Position numbers and translations under genes: made by a program. A DNA stretch of 64,000 nt from contig NW_006921532.1 of the NCBI RefSeq assembly GCF_000340215.1, positions 10,329,764 through 10,393,763 of the forward strand. Reading direction: 5' to 3'. Positions 22,200 to 34,752 of this stretch are shown one piece after another (the first letter of the stretch is position 1; every line of letters begins with the position of its first letter). The notes below the pieces were generated by a model that was given only the letters and a program-made list of their open reading frames with translations, had not been told where the DNA came from and did no database searches. The stretch is from Pseudocercospora fijiensis CIRAD86 (taxonomy: Eukaryota > Ascomycota > Dothideomycetes > Mycosphaerellales > Mycosphaerellaceae).

Positions 22200-25100
22200 T
22201 CTAGATTAGTTTGTCGTATTCCCTTTCTATTGCTTTTAGTCTCTAATCACTTCTGCCTTCTAACTATTAAGGGCAGACTAGCAGTATATACTTAGGGTTC
22301 TAAGATTAGTAGCTATATTAGTAAGCTCTACTTTCAATTCCTAGGACGTTTCTTCTAAATAGGTAAGATCTAAGTCTAATGTGTTTAGATCTGATTTAGA
22401 TAGCTAGGCTTGCCTCGGCCCTGTTTAGGTCCTTATAGAGCTAGTAGTTATATTGACCAAATTTAATTAGTGCCTTTAGGGTTCCTAGTCTAACTTATAT
22501 TTTGTTCTATTCCTGCTCCTATAGGTGTCTAGCAATTGATTCTACTAGGCTTTGTTTCTCTCCCTTTAGCTTGTCTTCCTTTAGCCTTATATTTAGTCCC
22601 TAAAGCTCTTTCTCTAGTATTTCTCCTATTAAGACTCTATATTGCTCTAGGTCTTTGACTTTCTAGGGAGTTATTTATAGTCTGTCTCGCCTCCTAGTCC
22701 TAATATACTAGGCTTTTATCTTGTCTAGTGCCTTTTAGATAGTCTATTAGGCTAGGTATTCTATTATCTTTGCTATATATTAGTGTCTTAGTCCCTTAAA
22801 GTATTGTTTGACTAGTAGGATCCCTAATTCCATTTCTACTACCTTTGTTAGTATAGTTTTGTATGCTCCTAGGATTTTCTTTAGGCTTTAGGTTTAGGAC
22901 CTACTAACTAGTTGCTCAATCCTCTTTAGTGTTTTCTCCTAGGCTGTCTATATCTGTACTCTATATAGCATTACTAGCTTAACAATTGCTTTGTATATAA
23001 CTTTAGCTTTCTCGAATATAGCCCCCTATATAGAGGCTATAAGCCTATTAATAGATTGTATATTAGCATCTGCCCTCTGCTTTGCCTTCTTTACTTATAG
23101 TCCCTAATTTAGTTTTAGATCTAGCTAGATCCCTAGTACCCTAAGCTCTGCTAATAGTTAGGTTTTAAAGCCTTAGATAGTAATCGATTGCTTTATGTTA
23201 TAGGTTAATTTAGCCTTGCTAAAGTAGATAAGCTAGTACTTTTCTAGGGCGAATTTTGCTCTATACCTCCTTGCCTATTTTTTATACTCCTAGTGCTTCT
23301 CTTCTAGGATCTTACAGTTGGTTTCTGTTGTCTTAGACTAGGCTAGGATGTTTGTGTTATCTATAAACCCTAATGCTAATGTGTTTTTTGATTCTAGGAG
23401 TAGGAGTAGGTCTACTATAAAGATAAGGAAGAGGATTAGGGAGAGTGTTGATCCTTAGGGGATTCCCTTTTTAGTTAGTATTAGGTCTGATTTGAATTTG
23501 CCTAGAATAAGCTGTGTTAATCTTTCCTATAGGAAGGACTAGATAAATTGGACTATCTAGTTTGGTATAGCTTTCTGTTTAAGTATATATAGGAGCCTTT
23601 TATAGGAGATATTATTAAAAGCTCCTAAGATATTAAGGGAGAGGAGGGTTGCTACCTAGTTTTGACTATAGTGCTAGATATGCTTAATCTGTTCTATAAT
23701 TAGTTCTATAGCTATTAGTATTAACCTCTTCTTTCTTCCTCCTATCTAGCCTTTAGGAAGGATGTTCCTTTCCTCGGCAACGGTTGTTAGCCTTTTAGCG
23801 ACAATTTTTTCTAGTACCTTGCCTATTATATTAAGTAGGGCTATTAGTCTATAGGCCTTAAGCTATATATAGTCTTCCTTCTAGGGCTTCCTTAGCACTA
23901 CTGTTAGGGACTTCCTAAATAGTCTTAGGTAGTGTCCTAGTGCTAGGCTTTATAAAAAGATATTAGCTAGTGCTAGGGCTAGCCCCTTCCTATATGCTTT
24001 TAGAAGTTTGTTATAGATCTTGTCTTCTCCTAGTGCCTTATTGCCTAGAATTTTCTTTAGGATCCTTTTAATGGTTTCGGGTTTAACCTAGGTGTCTCTT
24101 AGTATGCCTAGTAGTAGAGTCTCTTGTTCTTTCTCCTTTATATCTAATAGGTCTACTTATACTTTTCTATAGAAGAAGTGTTAGCCTAGGGCTCTTACTT
24201 TCCCTTCTATTGTAGTCTGCATTTGTCCTTATTAGTCTATAATGTCCGGGAATTGTAGTAGTATATCCTTATCCTGTTTAGGTCTCTTTGCCTATTTAGC
24301 TATCCTCTACATCTCCTCTAGTTTCTTTGTAATTATTCCTATTATAGATCTCTATTCTTGTATCTTATCTTTCTTAATCTGGATCTTCTTTTCCTAGTAG
24401 GCTTTATTGTAGTTGTCCTATGCTTCCTAGGTATAGGTTTGTGTCTACTACCTCCTAGCCTTCCTTGCTACTTTAACCTTCCTTATATACTCGCTAGTCT
24501 AGTATAGTTGCTAGTATAGTAAATGTTTCTTTACTAGGGTATACTTCCTAGCTACCTATTTTAGGATTCCTATTAGTTCTTCTACTGCCTTATTAATATC
24601 CTCTAGCCTTAGTAGGTGCTTTATTAAGAGTTCCTCTAGTTTTAGGTCCCTTTTTAGTTCCTCCCTAATCCTGCCCTATTAGGCACCTTTCTAGTTAAGC
24701 TTCTCCTCTAGTTCCCTTTCCTAATTAGCTTAGATATTTAGCTTAATCTGTACCGGGAAGTAGTCTAATAATTCTTCTAGTTCCTAGTTAACCCTGCATC
24801 TTGTAATCCTGTTCCTAATCTAATGTAATACAAAGTATAGGTCTAGTATGCTGCTGCTTCCTCTTGCCTCCTAAGTAATTAGTCCCTTTAGGGTAACAAT
24901 TTCTATTCCTTCCCTCTCTAATATATCAATTAGTCTTCCTGCTAGGAAGTAGTAAGCTAGGGTAAAGTCTAAGCCCTAGAGGGGGTAGTAGAGGTTGAAA
25001 TCCCTAAGTAGGATTTAGTAGGTATTCCCCTAGATAACTCTAGGTAGTCTTTCTAGGGTTTTTAGTTAGGTGCTACTTCTTAAGTCTAGTAGTAGGTTGT

Positions 25101-25440
25101 ATATACAGTAGATTTAGAGTATACCTTAGGATGTCTCTACTTAAACTAATATTAGGTCCCTATCCTCCTATAGTATAGCCTACTAGGTTTCTGTATCTAT
25201 CTCCTTGCTAATATAGATGTATATCCTTAGGGCTCCCTAGTTGTGGATAATTAGGTAGTATCTTAGGTCTTTAACTATTGCTAGTCTCTTTATATATAGG
25301 TTGAGCTAGGGCTCTTAGATTGCAATAATGTAATGTTCTTTTAGGTTTAGTGCTTGAAGGAAGCTTCTCTATACCTTGTCTTTACTCTTATTAACATTGT
25401 ACTATATAATGTTTAATAATGTTGCAATGTTTATTAGGTT
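22200..25440 (-). pseudogene. LINE ORF2 remnant: endonuclease and reverse transcriptase
   Basis: The endonuclease start reads QYNVNKSKDK (Asn codons intact, Gln codons often TAG), with the catalytic-Glu context AIQEP. The RT shows GIP-stop-GSTLSLILFLIF, the Q of GIPQGS being a stop, and the box FIDNTN at 23350-23367 where FIDDTN is expected. Both ends are approximate because RIP stops obscure the true start and stop. Confidence 0.8.
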
Positions 25441-25559
25441 TTATCTATATTATTTCCCTATAAGTTTTCCTTTAGTCTTCCCTTACTTTAGACTAACATT
25501 TAACTAAGCTTTGTCTGCCCTACTTCCTTTCCTATAATATTAAGGTATCTTAGTCTTCC

Positions 25560-26723
25560 TAGTTGCTAGTAACTCTCTTGTGCTAGTAAGGCCCTAAATG
25601 TAAACCCATTATCTTGTCTAGACCTCTTTTATAGTACTTAGCTAGGTTGCTTCTATACCTAGCTGCCCTAGCTTATTGTATATCTTTTTAGTATGTTAAT
25701 TCTAGCTTCCTTTGCCTTCCTAGCTACCTGTATTCTTATAGGGTATTCCTTCGCCTAAGAGGGGTGTCTTTTAGTGTAGTATGTATATCTTGCTTCTCCC
25801 TTGTATGCTTTGCATTCTTTGACCTAGTAATCCCCTATATAATAGGAGCAGGTGTTAGTTGTCTTTATATACTTAGCTGCTGAGTGTCTATAGTGTTAAT
25901 ATTTGAAGCACTACATTATCCTATAGTTGCTTCTATGTATCTCTGTTTCTAATCTTTTAAAGTCCTAGAACAACCCCTAGTCTAGTACTATATTAGCTTG
26001 CTCTGCACTCCCTACCTAGATAATTAGGGAAGACTGCTTCTTAGTCTCTTCGATTTTCCTTTTAATCTATACTACTTTTGTGATCTTTAGGCCTAGGCAT
26101 ATAGCTTAGTTTTGTCTCTATAGGCTCTTAATATCCTGTTCTTCCTTAAAGCTTCTTATTATACTATAGGCTATAATTATAAATTGCTATTAGGAGACCT
26201 TTGCTGTTTTCCCTATCTTAGTTGTCTATTCTTTTTGTGTTTCTAGCTTCTTTTTATCCTGCTCTTATGCTATAAATAGCTTGATTACCCCTTTCCCTTC
26301 GTTCCTAGCCCTAATTACCTCTTTAACTGCAATTCTTTCTATAATCTCTTTCCCTATAAGTCCTTAGATTTCCTTTTGCTCCTATAGGTCCGTAATATAG
26401 ACTCTAACTACTGTCCTCGGGGGTTTTAGCGCCTCCTAGCTAGCTACTGCCGCCTAGGTGCGGTAGTTTAGGCTTGTCTCCTATTGTTTCTTCGTAATCT
26501 TTACTACGACTGTATTAGCTACCTTTGTAATTACGTAGCTCGCTTAGTTGTAGATTGCTTTCAGTCCTCTAAGGAGTTCTAAGATTATTATCCTATATGC
26601 CCTCTTAGGGGTTCTTCTATCTTCCGCCTTTAGTACCTCCTCTGCCCTAGTATATAGTGCTTTCTATTCGTCCTCCCTTCCTTCTTAACTGTCTTCCCTT
26701 CGTCTCTAATTGTTCGCTGCCAT
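25560..26723 (-). pseudogene. LINE ORF1 remnant (gag-like, CCHC)
   Basis: ATG at 26723 (MAANN, stop, RRRED). The product is rich in Lys/Glu with Gln/Trp-to-stop changes. A cysteine-rich block around 25780-25930 (CFKY-stop-HYRHSAAKY, TCSYY, KECKAYKGEARY) is a set of CCHC knuckles with several Cys changed to Tyr. It is probably an RNA-binding nucleocapsid-like protein. Confidence 0.75.
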
Positions 26724-26758
26724 TTTTTCCCTTTCTATGCTATACCTACCTTATATAG

Positions 26759-27745
26759 GACACGTATAGAACTAACTATAAGACTAAGGTTATACTAGAC
26801 CTAGGAAATTCAGTTAGTGCCCTTATTAGCTATCGCCTAGCTAAGCAACTAGACCTTCGACAATTAAATAGGGCTAACCTACTAACCCTTACTTAGTTTA
26901 ATAACGCTCGGTACTTAACCTATAGGGCCTACTATATTTCTATAGTTCTAAAGGACGACCTCGGAAATAAACGCCTACTAGACTTTACTGCCTATATAGT
27001 AGATATAGACAACCTATATAGGGGAGCTACTATTGTTATTAGCAACCCTATTCTTAAGTACTACGCTATAACTATAGACTTAGGCCTCTAATAGTAGCGA
27101 TTTAGAATCGCTAGAAAGGAGGATATTAAGTATATCGACGTTAGCGAGTGCCCTAACGATATTAGGGTCCTATTTATTAGCAACCTAACTCTAGCTAATC
27201 CGACTACCGACCTACTCGGTAGTAATAACGATAAACCTATGCCCCCTAATAGTATAGACCCTAATTAGCTTGCTCGTATACTATAGCCTATTCGAGAGAC
27301 CTATATTAATGTGTTTAAGTACTACCTAGCGTCGATATTGCCTATATTTAAAGAGACGGACTATAAGATCGATATTATATAGAGTAAGGAGGTCCCTTTT
27401 AGGCTGCTCTATAACCTTAGTAAACGAGAGCTTGCTATATTGCGTAAGTACCTAGATAAGAACCTAGCTAATAGTCGAATTTAGTATAGCAATAGCCCTA
27501 CTAGTATACTAATCCTATTTGTACCTAAGAAGGATAGTAGCTAACGCCTATATATTAATTACTATAGACTTAATGCTATTACTATTAAAGACTGCTATCT
27601 ACTTCCGCTTATTAATAAGACCCTCGATCGCCTTTCTAGTACCTACTACTATACTATATTAGACATTAAGGACGCCTATTACCGTATCTATATTCGTAAG
27701 GGCGACGAATAGAAAACAGCCTTAGCCCTTCTATACTCGCTATAG
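26759..27745 (+). pseudogene. protease/RT of copy D, part 3
   Basis: The D frame resumes after the LINE with TKVILDLGNSVSALISYRLA (protease-like DLGNS). It continues into the RT connection and fingers (NLSKRELAILRKYLDKNLA, ITIKDCYLLPLINKTLDRL, LDIKDAYYRIYIRKGDE). It is then interrupted by copy B at CTATT (27746-27750), inside the RT domain. Confidence 0.85.
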
Positions 27746-27750
27746 CTATT

Positions 27751-28059
27751 TATAAGAACCTAAGCAAGTAAAGTCTCCTATTATACCTTAGTAAGCCTAT
27801 ATAACAATTATGTAATGTTATTACGTACACTACGGTACTGTCTCGCTAGCGCAAAGCCTGCTTAGCGTATACGTAGAAAAGCTCGGTCGCTCGTACGGAT
27901 ATACTCGGTTACCGGCTCGGCATATATGCTATCCGTACGTAGCCTAGTTAATAGTAAACGCTCTGCCCTATTCTAAGAAAGGCACAGTTTAATTCTACTT
28001 TCTACTATAGCGATTAGTAGAGGGTATTCTATACGTTGCTATATACCTATTTTCTTATA
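27751..28059 (+). repeat. 5' LTR of copy B (309 bp)
   Basis: Pairs with 34439-34747 at identical length. The differences I see are C/T and G/A transitions (for example ccttagtaagcc against ccttagcaagcc). Internal sequence begins gttctaaaccgtc. Confidence 0.95.
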
Positions 28060-28189
28060 GTTCTAAACCGTCTACCCTTTATAGCGGCCTATAGAACCCC
28101 GAAAGATAAACGCAGGCGATCCGAATACGTCGGGCGCGGGAAACGCGTAGAATAATACCCTAGGAGCGCCGACGGTATTAGAAAACGAC

Positions 28190-31100
28190 GCGGCGATATA
28201 ATAAAACGAAGCCGAATATTAGACGCGTCGAGAAGTAACCCGCCTATAGCTCAAACGATTTCTAGCTAAGTAAGAAGTACTTAGGCTAGAAGTGTAGGCT
28301 TAAGAAGCTAAGCGAGAGAATGCGCGTCTTCGTGCTTTTAGGGACGCCGGCGATACGCTAGCTCCGAGTAGCGGTACTACTAGCGAGGGTCCTACGAGGA
28401 CCCTATCCCTAGGCGACGACGAGGACAAGGACGAGAAAGAATTAGCTAATAAGTCGATTTAGAGGCCTAAATCCTAGAGAGCTAAATCTATCTCGTATCG
28501 ACTACCTCTTTCTAGAAGTGCGCTAAGCGTAGCTACTATACCTAGTATAAGCTACGTAGTCGCTAGTCTTACGGCTATTAAGCCTCGCCTAAAGGAACCT
28601 AAGCCCTTTAAAGGCGATATAATTAAGGAGTCGAGGCGATTCCTTCGAGAACTTTCTATTATCTTTATACTATCCGGAGCTACCTATTATACGGACGAAA
28701 GCAAGGTGCTTTATAGTATTATATACCTCGTAGGCGATACGTAAGAGCGATAGCATAATAAAAACAGCCTTAAGGACCTATAAAATTATACCTACTAGGA
28801 CTTTAAAACCTTCTATCGGGACTGCGTTAGGGACCCTATAAACCGTATACTAGACGTAACCCTCGAGTATAAGGCGGCCCGTTAGCGTAAGGGATAGTTA
28901 GTCTAAAGCTTTGCCCTTAAGCTCGTAGTGCTCGAAGATTAACTTAGCGACTATAGCGAGGAGTATAGGATCCGCTATCTCCTCGTTAAACTCTAGCCGG
29001 CGATTCGTAGCGCGATTATTAAATACTATACGGTGCTAACGACGCGTTACGAACTCGTAGAGCTTACGACGCGTATCGAGACCCCTAACAAGCCGTCTAG
29101 TAAACGCAAGGATCGTAACTACGATAAAACCGGAGGTAGTAAAGGTAAGAAGCGTCGATCTAATAGTTAGGCCTGTAAGCAGTAGTTAAATCGCGACTGT
29201 AGCGTAGGCGGAAAGTATATAAAAGGCGATAACTCGTAAGGCGGGTATAATATTAGCAAGGTCGAATATTATAGCTATCGCTAGAAAGGTTATTATAAGA
29301 ACGCGTACCCGAACCGCTATCTCTAGAAAGACGACAACCCTACGGTACGTAAGGTAGCCGCTAACGCTAAAGAAAAGAAAAACGACTCGAAGGCTAAGGG
29401 AAAAGATAAGGCATCTCCTAAAAGCTAGGGATAGGTGCGGAATCTTAACTAAGTAGCTTAGTAGTAGTAGTACCTATAGGACGCGTACGAGGAGCAATCG
29501 TTATATAAGAAGGGGAAGTGTCCGTCGAATACTTATTAGATAATACTACTAATATTAATATAGTATCTTAAGAATTCGTTCTACGACACTAGCCTTAGCG
29601 GATTGTTAACACTATACTACCTAGTGCCGATAGTTTCTAGAGCGACCGAGGATACTACTATAGAGCGCATTATTTGCGCTTACGGATTGCCGACTCTATA
29701 GGCTAAGAACGTATTACTACCGGAGTGTTCTATACTTTCGAGATACCCCTCTCTAATATTATTCTTAGTAGGCCTTAGAGGCGCGATTAAAAGGTAATCG
29801 TCGATAGCTCGACGGATGCCTAGACCTATAGGAACGAAGCCGTAGCGCGTACGATACGCGTACGGGAACTATAGGAATTCTAGAAGGATATACGTAACGC
29901 TCTATACGTATATACGATTAGCGTTCGCTAACTTCGCGATATCGCTAAGAGTTCCTCCTTACTAGAAGAATTTAAAGACTTCGAAGACGTCTTTACTATA
30001 ACGCCCGAAGCGCGACGCAAGCTCCCCGAAGACGTAAAGTATACGATTAACCTAATCCCCGGAACGAAGCCGCCTTATAAACCTCTCTACTATTCTTTAG
30101 GAAGAGAGCTTAGCGACCTTCGTAATTACCTAAGCTTAGCCTTAGAGAATAATTAGATCTAGCTTAGTATAAGCGAGGCGGGTACGCCGATCCTATTCGT
30201 ACTAAAGAAGAATAGTAGTCTAAGACTCTACGTCGATTATAGGGGGCTAAACGAGATTACTATTAAAAATCGTTACCCCCTACCTCTTATTAGCAAAACG
30301 CTTAATAGGCTTAAGGACGCCGAATAGTATACGTCCTTAGACCTTTAGGATATATATTACCGTATCTATATTAAGCGAGGCGACGAGTAGAAGACTACGT
30401 TCTATACGCGATACAGGTACTTCGAGTATAAGGTAATGCCTTTTAGGCTTACTAATGCCCCTACTACGTTCTAAGGATACATTAATAGGGCATTAGCTAG
30501 CCTTGTTAACATTTGCTATATTATCTACCTTAACGATATTCTTATCTATAGCAAAACGCGAGAGGACTACGTACGAGACGTACGCGCTATTCTTACGCGG
30601 CTCCGGAAGTTCGCCTTATATACGAATAGAAAGAAATGTTCCTTCTAGAAGAAAGAAGTCGAATTCCTCGGGTTTATCGTTAGTACCGAAGGCGTATCGA
30701 TAGATTAGCGTAAGGTAAACGCTATTACTAAGTAGCCTCGCCTATTAACGCTAAAGGAGGTTTAATCCTTCCTTAGATTCTATAACTTCTATTAGAGGTT
30801 TATCCTAAATTACTCCCGAATCGTTATACCGCTAACTGCCCTATTAAAAGGCGCCGTAAATAGCCGGAAGCCAGATTAGGTCTAGTAGGGCGAAAGCGAG
30901 GAGCAAGCGTTCCGCTAGCTAAAGGCTGCCTTTAGCTCGGCCTCGATATTGCGATACTATAATCCTACGAAGCCCCTACGTATCGAAACCGATGCCTCTA
31001 TATTCGCCTTAGTAGGGATTATATTATAATAGAGCGAGGATAGGAATTAGCACCCTATTGCTTTCTAGTTACGGAAAATAGTCCTAGCTAAGATAAATTA

Positions 31101-33049
31101 TAAGACCTATAATTAGGAGCTCTTAGCGGTTGTCGAGTCCTTTAAGTATTAGCGCCTATACCTCGATAGCGCCTAGTATACGATTCGCGTAGTTGTCGAT
31201 TACGCTAATCTTAAGGGCTTTATAAAAATAAAGTAGCTTATCGGAAGGCAGGTAAGACAGGCAACCTTCCTTATACCTTTCGACTTTACTATTAAACATC
31301 GGGCTAGTAAACGAAATCTAGCCGATATATCTTCGCGACGTAGCGACTACGAAAGCGAGTCGCAGGCACCGAACAACCTTCTCCCTATATTATAGTCGAA
31401 ACTAGCTCTATAGTTAAATCTACCCGAGGATATCGAGCCGATTGTAAAACGTATCTCTATTATATATATAGGGATACGAGACGCTAGTATAGCGCTAGCG
31501 GAACGTAAGAGTTTTATTAGCAGTTCCGTAAGAGTAGCGGCTACTATCGTTAGGAATAACGGGCCCTACTACGAGACGCCTAATATAATCCTTAGTTTCG
31601 TACGTACTTTATAATAGCTAGAGTAAGCGAGAGGAGGAGGCTTATATAAGATAAGCTTACCGTCGGATAGCTTAGGCTCTTTAAGTAGTTCTAACCTCCC
31701 GGCTAGCTATTTACGTCGTAGTAACCTTATCTATTATAGCGATGCGCTATATGTCCCTAAGGACTACGTATTGCGTATGTAGCTAATACGTATATACTAC
31801 GACGACCCTTTAGCTAGACACTTTAGTATAGCTAAGACTATAGACCTAATACGCCGAAAGTACGTCTAGCCGAAAATAGCCGAGGATATTACAGCCTATA
31901 TCCGTACCTATAGAATCTGTTAATAGTCGAAGGCGAAACGCTATCGCCTATATAGCGAGCTCGCTACTCTACCTATACCGACCCGACCTTAGTAAGAATT
32001 AACGATAGACTTTATTACCGATCTCCCGCCGAGTAAGCTCGGTACCTACGTATATACTACGATCCTCGTAATAGTCGACCGCTATATAAAGATAAGCCTC
32101 TTTATTCTAACGACGAAGAAGTATATAGTAGTAGAACTCGCGGATATCCTTTAAAGGGAGGTAATTAGGCGTTTTAGAGTACTATTAGGCATTGTTAGCG
32201 ATCGTAGATCGCTTTTTACTAGCTAGTTTTAGAGCGACTTCTGCTTCGAAGCGTATATAAAGCGTAGGCTTAGTATAGCCTTCTACCCTTAGACCGACGG
32301 GCAAACCGAACGCGCGAATTAGACCCTCGAGCAATACCTTCGATACTATTACTCTGAGAATTAGGATAATTAGGCTAAACTATTGCCTTAGGCGGAGTTT
32401 GCCTATAATAATAGCGTTTATCCTACGTTACGTATAAGCCCCTTTAAGATGCTCTACGGCTTTAACCCTAATTTAATGCTAAGCGTAAATAAGCTGCTAG
32501 CTCGGGACGAGCTAACTAAGGGAAGAGTACTAGTAGCTATCGACGCTACGGAGCGACTGCGACAAGTATATAAAACGCTTACGGAACGCTAGTAGAAAGT
32601 AGTAGAATACTAGGCTAAGCAATATAATACATACTATACTACTAAGATATATAGTATAGGTAACTTAGTCTTACTATCGATAAAGAATATTAGCTTAGAT
32701 ATCCTAAAGAAGAAACTTAGCCTAAAGTATATAGGGCCTTTCCGTATTATTAACGTAGTCGGAGCGTAGGCGTACCGCCTAGCACTACCGTTAAGCACGA
32801 AGATCTATAATGTTTTCTATGTTTCCCTTCTCGAGCCTTAGTATAGGCGCGATAGCGAGGAGTATAAGATAAGTATGCCCGTCGCTAAAGGTAATAAGTA
32901 GCAGGTAGAAGCGGTCGTAGCAAAGAAGATAAAGAAGCGGAAGGCGTACTACCTTATTAGATAGCGAGGGTAGCCTAAAGAATATAACACTTAGGAGCTA
33001 GCTGTTTATATTAAAAATTCTATAGCGTTAGACGAGTTCGAAGCTTAAG
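28190..33049 (+). pseudogene. gag-pol remnant of copy B
   Basis: Gag core near 28560-29080 (KEPKPFKGD, LRELSIIFILSGATYYTD, FALKLVVLEDQLSDYSEEY). Zinc knuckle near 29260-29330, with Cys changed to Tyr (YYSYR-stop-KGYYKNAYPNR). The RT at 30050-30700 has [20 protein letters not shown] and the box YLND at 30526-30537 where YLDD is expected. RNase H lies around 30950-31260 and integrase around 31780-32500. A C-terminal chromodomain at 32935-33046 reads RKAYYLIR-stop-RG-stop-PKEYNT-stop-EL, with stops at the aromatic-cage Trp positions. The terminal TAA is at about 33047. Confidence 0.85.
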
Positions 33050-33459
33050 CGAAGCGTAAGCGTAGGCAGTAATTAAAACAAAAGAAAATAAAACTTGAGA
33101 AAAATAGTAGATACGTACTCGTTTCGCTACTAAAAAAGGCCTATTAGCCTAGTATATATAAAGAAGGCGCCGCGTAGGCGCGCTAACGGCGGACCGCCTA
33201 CCCTACTTATCCTTAGAATCCTTAGCCTCCTCCTCCTCTTCGATGCCTATAGCGGTATCGATAGTAGCGACGGCCTTAGCGCCGACGCGCTAGGCGAGGT
33301 TCTAGTACGATTAGTATACGAAGCGTAAGTAGAACGAGGCTATAGGAAAAACTATACCTAACGACTAATCTCTACTAAACTAGCTAGATTGGTACCGATA
33401 TACTCGAGGGTACCGAGTAGGTTAACGTCCGTAAGGGATCTGCCGGCGGCCCCCTTATA

Positions 33460-34030
33460 GGCTAGGGCTTTACTGCTAGGGGTTACCTTATTCTTATTAG
33501 TATAAAAGACGTATAGCGCAGATAGGATAACTAACGTCGAGGTTAGTATACGAAGCGCAATTAGAGCGTATAAGGAATATACGTACGACTATAGAGTCTA
33601 GCTCGGCCTAGAGTGCCTCTAAGGCCTCGTTAGACTCCTCGATAGAGTCGTAGCCGTCTAGGTCGTATAGGTCGCGCGCCGCGCGTATAGCGCGAATGCG
33701 CGCTAGTAGCGACACTAGTAAGCGGGCTGTAAGCGGAGTATAGGTATAATAGCTACCGTAGTAGCGATCGTAGTTACGCTTAGTAGTAGGGTCTATATTG
33801 CCGCCTATATAAACCTTAGTTAGGTCTACTAAAGCGAGTTAGTTACGAAGCGTAAGCGCGTAGCAAGTAGCGAGAACACGTACCGTTAGCCGTTATATAC
33901 TTAAAGTAACAGGTATAGCCCTCTAGGACTTTTAGTAGGCGCTAGGTAGGCGTAGTAGGTATCGAGGGCGGTACGCCTATAGCGCGCTTGCCTAAGGCAC
34001 GCGAAGGAGTAGCTATACTAGTAATGTTTT
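33460..34030 (-). pseudogene. Antisense ORF inside the 3' region of copy B
   Basis: Opposite to gag-pol, the minus strand reads as protein from about 34020 to 33500. A first part contains VLEGYTCYF and NGTCSRYLLRAYAS (possible Cys pair). After a frame change a well-formed stretch follows (KVYIGGNIDPTTKRNYDRYY, TARLLVSLLARIRAIRAARD, YDSIEESNEALEAL) with a single TAG before several stops at about 33500. Length is about 170-180 residues. No family recognised. The long open frame in a RIP-damaged region suggests it was once coding. Confidence 0.5.
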
Positions 34031-34438
34031 TTTAGATAGATAATTAAAGAAGAAAAACTTTTAAGTAATACTAGGGGGGCGTAAGATACGAGTAGGTAGG
34101 GGGCAGGCGGGTAGTATTCGGAGCGCTTAGAAAAAGAAGAAGTTTTTAAGCGGGCTTCGAATGCTTTAAATACTCGCCTCGCTTTCGGATAGCTTGCGTT
34201 CTCGCGTAGCTACCGCGTTCTTAGAAATTTAGGCAACCTCTAGTTAGTACTAGAAGTAGCCGCGCTTTAAATCTATAAACAAACAAGCAACTACGAGGCA
34301 AATTATAACGTGCCTAGCAACTATAGCCTAGCGACAGGTACGTATAAGACGCGTAAGTATAGCGCAGAGTGTAAGAAATAGTATAATTTACTATATTGCC
34401 CTATAGCTAGGATAGCTATACCGGGGGAAGGAGATAAT

Positions 34439-34747
34439 TATAAGAACCTAAGCAAGTAAAGTCTCCTATTATGCCTTAGCAAGCCTATATAACAATTATG
34501 TAATGTTATTACGTATACTGCGGTACTGTCTCGCTAGCGCAAAGCCTACTTAGCGTATACGCGGAAAAGCTCGGTCGCTCGTATAGACATACTCGGTTGC
34601 TAGCTCGGTATATATGCTATCCGTACGTAGCCTAGTTAATAGTAAACGCTCTGCCCTATTCTAAGAAAGGCACGGTTTAGTTCTACTTTCTACTACGGCG
34701 ATTAGTAGAGGGTGTTCTATACGTTGCTATATACCTATTTTCTTATA
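34439..34747 (+). repeat. 3' LTR of copy B (309 bp)
   Basis: Preceded by the purine-rich ccgggggaaggagataat, a good polypurine tract that sets the element's orientation as plus. Ends ttcttata before the target duplication CTATT. Confidence 0.95.
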
Positions 34748-34752
34748 CTATT

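Larger units (their letters stand above)
21863..26742 (-). mobile_element. Tad-like non-LTR retrotransposon (LINE), apparently full length, in the protease region of D
   Basis: A 4.88-kb insertion is flanked by a 16-bp target duplication (tacctaccttatatag at 21847-21862 and 26743-26758). It runs on the minus strand: ORF1 starts about 20 bp from the 5' end, ORF2 follows, and the 3' end is a short tetranucleotide tail (ATAGATAGATAG on the plus strand) instead of poly(A). ORF1 has CCHC knuckles; ORF2 has apurinic endonuclease-like and reverse transcriptase domains. Gene order and the RT motifs fit the fungal Tad/I group (family placement by motif only). RIP stops throughout. Confidence 0.9.
27751..34747 (+). 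mobile_element. Ty3/gypsy chromovirus copy B, second family, complete 7.0 kb, in RT of D
   Basis: LTRs of 309 bp (27751-28059, 34439-34747) and a perfect target duplication CTATT (27746-27750, 34748-34752). The LTRs begin TATAAGAACC and end TTCTTATA, RIP forms of TG...CA. Plus-strand order is gag with zinc knuckle, protease, RT, RNase H, integrase, chromodomain. Its sequence differs from copies A, C, D and E, so this is a separate family. A degenerate antisense ORF lies between the chromodomain and the 3' LTR. Confidence 0.94.
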
